A DNA stretch of 44,794 nt, taken from Prevotella sp. Lineage in GTDB: Bacteria; Bacteroidota; Bacteroidia; Bacteroidales; Bacteroidaceae. Where the stretch lies: assembly GCA_017483805.1 (NCBI GenBank), contig JAFUUL010000069.1:1-44794 (forward strand), in the 5' to 3' direction. Both the position numbers and the translations under genes were made by a program. Shown piece after piece: positions 41,770 through 44,794 of this stretch; the first letter of the stretch is position 1, and each line of letters opens with the position of its first letter. The notes under the pieces were generated by a model, which did not search any database, was not told where the DNA came from, and saw only the letters and a list, made by a program, of their open reading frames with translations.

Positions 41770-43188
41770 ATGACAAAAAGACTATGGACGATGGGCTGTT
41801 TGCTGATGAGCGTGCTGGCAGTGGCAGCAGCCGACTACGAGAAGTACTACCAGAACCTGCCCGTGGAGGTGAAGCGCGTGGAGGCCGTCGTGATTCCCGC
41901 CAACCAGGTGACGCTGACCGACTGCGGGGCCGTGGGCGACGGCGTGACACTCTGCACGGAGGCCTTCGAGAAAGGCATCTCGCGACTGTCGAAGATGGGC
42001 GGCGGCCGACTGGTGGTGCCCGAGGGCGTATGGCTGACGGGGCCCATCATGCTGAAGGACAACATCGACCTGCATCTGGAGAAGAACGCCATCGTGCTCT
42101 TTTCGCCCGACAAGCGCCTCTTCCTGGACAAGGATCCTAACGCCAGGCGCGTCTATCCCTGCATACGTGCCTCGAAGCGCACCAACATAGCCATCACCGG
42201 CGAGGGCGTGCTCGACGGCAACGGCCAGCAGTGGCGCCCCGTGAAGCGCGGAAAGATGAGCGACGTGGAGTGGAACCTCTATCAAGCCATGGGCGGACAG
42301 GTGACCGAGAAGGGCGACCTGTGGTATCCCTGGCAGATGAAGAACGGCTATCCCGACATAGCCGACACGCCCCAGAAGCAGGAGGGCATGCGCAACGACC
42401 TGATCCGACTGACCGACTGCCGCAACGTGCTGGTGGAGGGCGTGACCATCATGAACTCGCCCCGCTTCCACCTGCATCCCTGCTTCTGCGAGAACGTAAT
42501 CATCGACGGCGTGACGGTGCGCTCGGAGTGGAACATTCAGAATGGCGACGGCATCGACCTGAGTGACTGCCACCAGGCTCTCATCGTCAACGCTACGGTC
42601 AACGTGGGCGACGACGGCATCTGCATGAAGAGCGGCATGCCGCAGAAGGCACCGCGCATCAGCGGCTGTCAGGACATCGTCGTGGAGGACAACACCGTCT
42701 ACCACGCCCACGGCGGCTTCGTGCTGGGCAGCGAGACGGCCAGCGGCGTGGAGCGCATGGTGGTGCGTCACAACCGCTTCATCGGCACCGACGTGGGCCT
42801 GCGCTTCAAGAGCGGACTGGGCCGCGGCGGACAGACGAAGCAACTCTACATCAGCGACATCATGATGGCCGACATCAAGGACGAGGCCATCATCTTCCAG
42901 TGCGACTACGTGAATCGTGCCGCCGGCGATGACGGCAAGACGCCCACCTTCACCGAGGAGCAGCGTCGCTGGGCGCCCAACTTCCAGGACATCCACATCA
43001 CTGGCGTGGTCTGCCACGGCTGCCATACCGCCATCAAGGCCAGCGGTATTGAGGGACTGGACTGCGTGCACGACATCGACATCAGCAACACCACCATCAT
43101 CTATAATAAGGTGGAACGGCAGATAGACGAAAAAACCGCACGATTGCATCTCGACAACGTGCGGCTGATACCGAACAAGGCACAGTAA
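41770..43188 (+). CDS. GH28 family glycosidase (polygalacturonase-like), secreted
   Basis: 472 residues with a signal peptide (1 to about 21, ending AVAAAD). GH28 enzymes hydrolyse galacturonan, rhamnogalacturonan or related pectic chains by a right-handed parallel beta-helix fold. Active-site elements: NGDGID (258-263, Asp260/Asp263), GDD (280-282), AHGG (His314) and RFK (345-347), the equivalents of NTD, DD, GHG and RIK. It should act in the periplasm, since no T9SS tail is present. It follows aat by 53 bases with no recognisable promoter and ends at a strong convergent terminator. There is no SusC/SusD pair nearby, so this is not a full polysaccharide utilisation locus here. Exact substrate unknown. 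Confidence 0.9.
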   Translation: MTKRLWTMGCLLMSVLAVAAADYEKYYQNLPVEVKRVEAVVIPANQVTLTDCGAVGDGVTLCTEAFEKGISRLSKMGGGRLVVPEGVWLTGPIMLKDNIDLHLEKNAIVLFSPDKRLFLDKDPNARRVYPCIRASKRTNIAITGEGVLDGNGQQWRPVKRGKMSDVEWNLYQAMGGQVTEKGDLWYPWQMKNGYPDIADTPQKQEGMRNDLIRLTDCRNVLVEGVTIMNSPRFHLHPCFCENVIIDGVTVRSEWNIQNGDGIDLSDCHQALIVNATVNVGDDGICMKSGMPQKAPRISGCQDIVVEDNTVYHAHGGFVLGSETASGVERMVVRHNRFIGTDVGLRFKSGLGRGGQTKQLYISDIMMADIKDEAIIFQCDYVNRAAGDDGKTPTFTEEQRRWAPNFQDIHITGVVCHGCHTAIKASGIEGLDCVHDIDISNTTIIYNKVERQIDEKTARLHLDNVRLIPNKAQ

Positions 43189-43214
43189 ACATCCATCATC
43201 TTTGCACCACCCCT

Positions 43215-43273
43215 CAAGGGCTTGTGGCGGCCAGTTAACATCATTTAACGATGTGGCCGCCCACAAACCCTTG
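43215..43273. terminator. Bidirectional terminator between GH28 and ATPase genes
   Basis: A long stem with few mismatches (CAAGGG, TTGTGG, CGGCCA against TGGCCG, CCACAA, CCCTTG) around a loop of about 20 bases, placed between two convergent genes. Confidence 0.8.
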
Positions 43274-43303
43274 CACACGTGTGGATAACGATTGAATGAG
43301 CGT

Positions 43304-44416
43304 TCAGGTCCGTGCAAGCCATTCCGACAGGAACTTGTCGTAGACCTCATAGACTCCGTGCTGATTGGTCAGCAGTTGCTTCTCCAAGAGAGCCTGTGCG
43401 GACTTCTGAACGCTACTGGCTGAGGACAGGTGATGATTTTTGACGAACTGCATACCTGTGATTTGACAGGCTTTTCCTTCACGGCTGACAGCCACCAGCA
43501 GATCACGCTGGCGGGCTGTCAGTTGGTAGAGGATGTCTTTATATGCCTCTTCATTCTGATTGATAATCTGATTTACGGCCTTTTCCACATCATCGACGAA
43601 GACACTGTCGTTGTTGGCAAACAATTGGTTCAACACTTTCTGCAAATACCATGTTGTTCCATCATAGCGCTCATAAATCGCACTCACCACACCACTGGCT
43701 ATTGTCTTCCCTGCATGTTCAAAATGTCTCTTCGCAAACTTTTCATATTCAGACAGAGGTACAGGCTTCAGAAACATCATTGAGACGCTCTGATAGAAGG
43801 GACGGGCAGGCGATGAGAACATCTCGCTCATCATGCTTTTCTGAGACCCGGAAAAGACGAACACGGCATTCCGGCAATCCTGCACGTGCGTGCGCATCAA
43901 TTCCTCTACATTCTGTTCCGGGTAATCGGCTATAGCCTGGAATTCGTCGATGGCAACAACACACTTACGATCTGCAGACTTCAGGTAGTTGAAAATCTCT
44001 TCCAACGTAAAATCCGGCGACTTAATATCCCCAAGTCCGACGTTCCAACTGGCGTTGCCCTGACCATCGAAGGAGATGCCAGTACGCAAAGATGTGACAA
44101 AGCGCAGAAATGTGTCTACGACAACCTGCCCGCGTGGTTTCAGTCTATTCACAATAGACTGCCCGATATGGTAGACCATATCCTGCAGGTTCTTGGTCGC
44201 ATAAATATCAATCAAGAAAGTGTAGTAATCATCCTGCATTGCCTGTTGAGCAAAACAATGATGAATCAGTCCCGTCTTGCCCATACGCCGGGGAGAAATC
44301 AGCGCCGTATGGTTGCCATTGGTAAGCAAGGTAGTCAACTCGCTTGTTTCGGTCTTACGGTCGCAAAAGTAATCCGCCGACTCATAGCCATAGGTGATGA
44401 ATGGATTTTCTATCAT
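43304..44416 (-). CDS. Archaeal-type ATPase (PF01637-like)
   Basis: 370 residues, starting MIENPFITYGYE. The earlier in-frame Met at 44473 is rejected because the promoter (44439-44470) and predicted transcription start (about 44432) lie downstream of it. AAA-type P-loop with SPRRMGKTG (about 40-48) and Walker B CVVAIDEFQ (about 150-158), a sensor-like FVFSGSQKSMM, then a winged-helix-like C-terminus with no nuclease domain (LTARQRDLLVAVSREGKA, about 293-310). These ATPases are common in Bacteroidetes; their cellular role is not known. The 5'-truncated gene at the left edge belongs to the same broad family but has the PD-(D/E)XK end. Confidence 0.85.
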   Translation of the reverse strand: MIENPFITYGYESADYFCDRKTETSELTTLLTNGNHTALISPRRMGKTGLIHHCFAQQAMQDDYYTFLIDIYATKNLQDMVYHIGQSIVNRLKPRGQVVVDTFLRFVTSLRTGISFDGQGNASWNVGLGDIKSPDFTLEEIFNYLKSADRKCVVAIDEFQAIADYPEQNVEELMRTHVQDCRNAVFVFSGSQKSMMSEMFSSPARPFYQSVSMMFLKPVPLSEYEKFAKRHFEHAGKTIASGVVSAIYERYDGTTWYLQKVLNQLFANNDSVFVDDVEKAVNQIINQNEEAYKDILYQLTARQRDLLVAVSREGKACQITGMQFVKNHHLSSASSVQKSAQALLEKQLLTNQHGVYEVYDKFLSEWLART

Positions 44417-44438
44417 ACACAGAATCTGTTTTCGACGG

Positions 44439-44470
44439 CAAAGATACGTCTTTATCTTCACATCTCCAAA
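44439..44470 (-). promoter_or_regulatory. Promoter of the ATPase gene
   Basis: On the minus strand TTTG (44467-44470), 20 bases, TATCTTTG (44439-44446). It decides the start codon of the gene. Confidence 0.8.
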
Positions 44471-44513
44471 CAATTATACAAAAAAGATTATCCAAAATGG
44501 ATAAAATGATTTT

Positions 44514-44602
44514 GGTTCTTCTGCAATTTAGTTGAAGAACCACCCATTTCAGTATAAGACAGGTAATAAAATTTGCCCGGCGATGAAAAATTGTCGGGCA
44601 AA
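44514..44602. other. Two inverted repeats in the divergent gap
   Basis: GGTTCTTC/GAAGAACC at 44514-44541 and TTTGCCCG/CGGGCAAA at 44572-44602, each with a 12-15 base loop, between the two divergent promoters. They might be operators or the end of an unseen transcript. No gene was found in this gap. Confidence 0.55.
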
Positions 44603-44605
44603 AAC

Positions 44606-44636
44606 TTGCATTCGCCTGATTTTTTTTGTATCTTTG
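44606..44636 (+). promoter_or_regulatory. Promoter pointing out of the right edge
   Basis: TTG (44606-44608), 20 bases, TATCTTTG (44629-44636). The gene it serves lies beyond the window. Confidence 0.75.
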
Positions 44637-44659
44637 CAGTATGAAACAGGAGGAGGTGA

Positions 44660-44770
44660 TGACAGGTGACAGATGACAGATGTATTTTGAAAAAGTGTTC
44701 GCGTACCGCGCGCGCACGCGGTACGCGCGTAAAAATCTTTAAATACATCTGTCACATCTGTCACCTGTCA
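44660..44770 (+). repeat. Long inverted repeat in the leader of a gene beyond the window
   Basis: Left arm 44660-44687 (starting TGACAGGTGACAGATG) pairs with right arm 44741-44770 over 28 bases with only a 2-base bulge. Inside it sits a perfect 10-base GC-rich stem, GCGTACCGCG/CGCGGTACGC (44701-44726). It starts about 17 bases after the expected transcription start, so it would be transcribed as a very stable hairpin. Confidence 0.85.
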
Positions 44771-44794
44771 TAATCAACAATAAAATAGAAAGAA

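Noticed and set aside
41782-43350. 522-codon open frame opposite the GH28 gene
   Set aside because: Antisense shadow of an intact GH28 gene; His/Val-rich product.
44417-44473. Upstream start for the ATPase gene
   Set aside because: The promoter and predicted transcription start lie downstream of this Met codon.
44641-44676. 11-codon leader peptide
   Set aside because: Its ATG lies at or before the predicted transcription start, so it is unlikely to be translated.

Overview
The window reads as a piece of a Bacteroidales chromosome, most likely Prevotella or a close relative. Three things point there. Promoters of the Bacteroidetes type (TTG or TTTG, 19-21 bases, TAnnTTTG) sit in front of several genes. 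The type IX secretion (T9SS) translocon gene sprA is present together with two proteins that carry T9SS-type C-terminal tails. The families found (C10 peptidase fused to BspA-like leucine-rich repeats, TonB-dependent receptor, diaminopimelate dehydrogenase, GH28) are typical of the group. The species cannot be fixed from the sequence alone. No rRNA, tRNA, CRISPR array or complete insertion sequence was seen.

Layout. 1-431: 3' end of an ATPase gene with a C-terminal nuclease-like domain. 434-703: convergent gap with two arrays of palindromes at a 22-base period and a terminator. 704-3205 (-): TonB-dependent receptor with a methionine ladder in a loop. 3392-5896 (+): clpB. 5897-6229: clpB terminator and a promoter-driven short transcript or gene remnant. 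6230-18158 (-): an accessory block, visibly more AT-rich than its flanks. In transcription order it holds a two-gene module of unknown function, a 1669-residue secreted repeat protein with a long structured leader, two paralogous WG-repeat lipoproteins and a polytopic membrane protein. 18159-18547: a duplicated promoter, a 22-base-period palindrome array, and a promoter-terminator pair that may encode a small RNA. 18548-22688 (-): aldA-lutA-lutB-lutC. 22850-27535 (+): secreted mosaic C10 peptidase. 27528-36627 (-): ruvA-sprA-mutY, coupled by ATGA overlaps. 36759-38227 (+): ddh plus an acetyltransferase. 38333-38411: another 22-base-period array. 38504-41716 (+): clpS-clpA-aat. 41770-43188 (+): GH28 glycosidase. 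43304-44416 (-): a second ATPase. The right edge holds a promoter followed by a very long inverted repeat.

How the genes work together. ClpS, ClpA and Aat form the bacterial N-degron route: Aat adds Leu/Phe to N-termini, ClpS delivers, ClpA unfolds for ClpP. AldA plus LutABC would oxidise L-lactaldehyde to L-lactate and then pyruvate, which suits growth on fucose or rhamnose; the GH28 enzyme nearby could release pectic sugars. SprA is the outer-membrane channel through which the two T9SS-tailed proteins would be exported.

The most unusual signal is a set of four intergenic arrays of palindromes, all with a 22-base period (about two helical turns) but with at least three different core sequences. 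Next are a 53-base promoter duplicated on both sides of the two-gene module, two promoter-terminator units without a convincing gene, and an every-fourth-residue methionine ladder in the TonB-dependent receptor.
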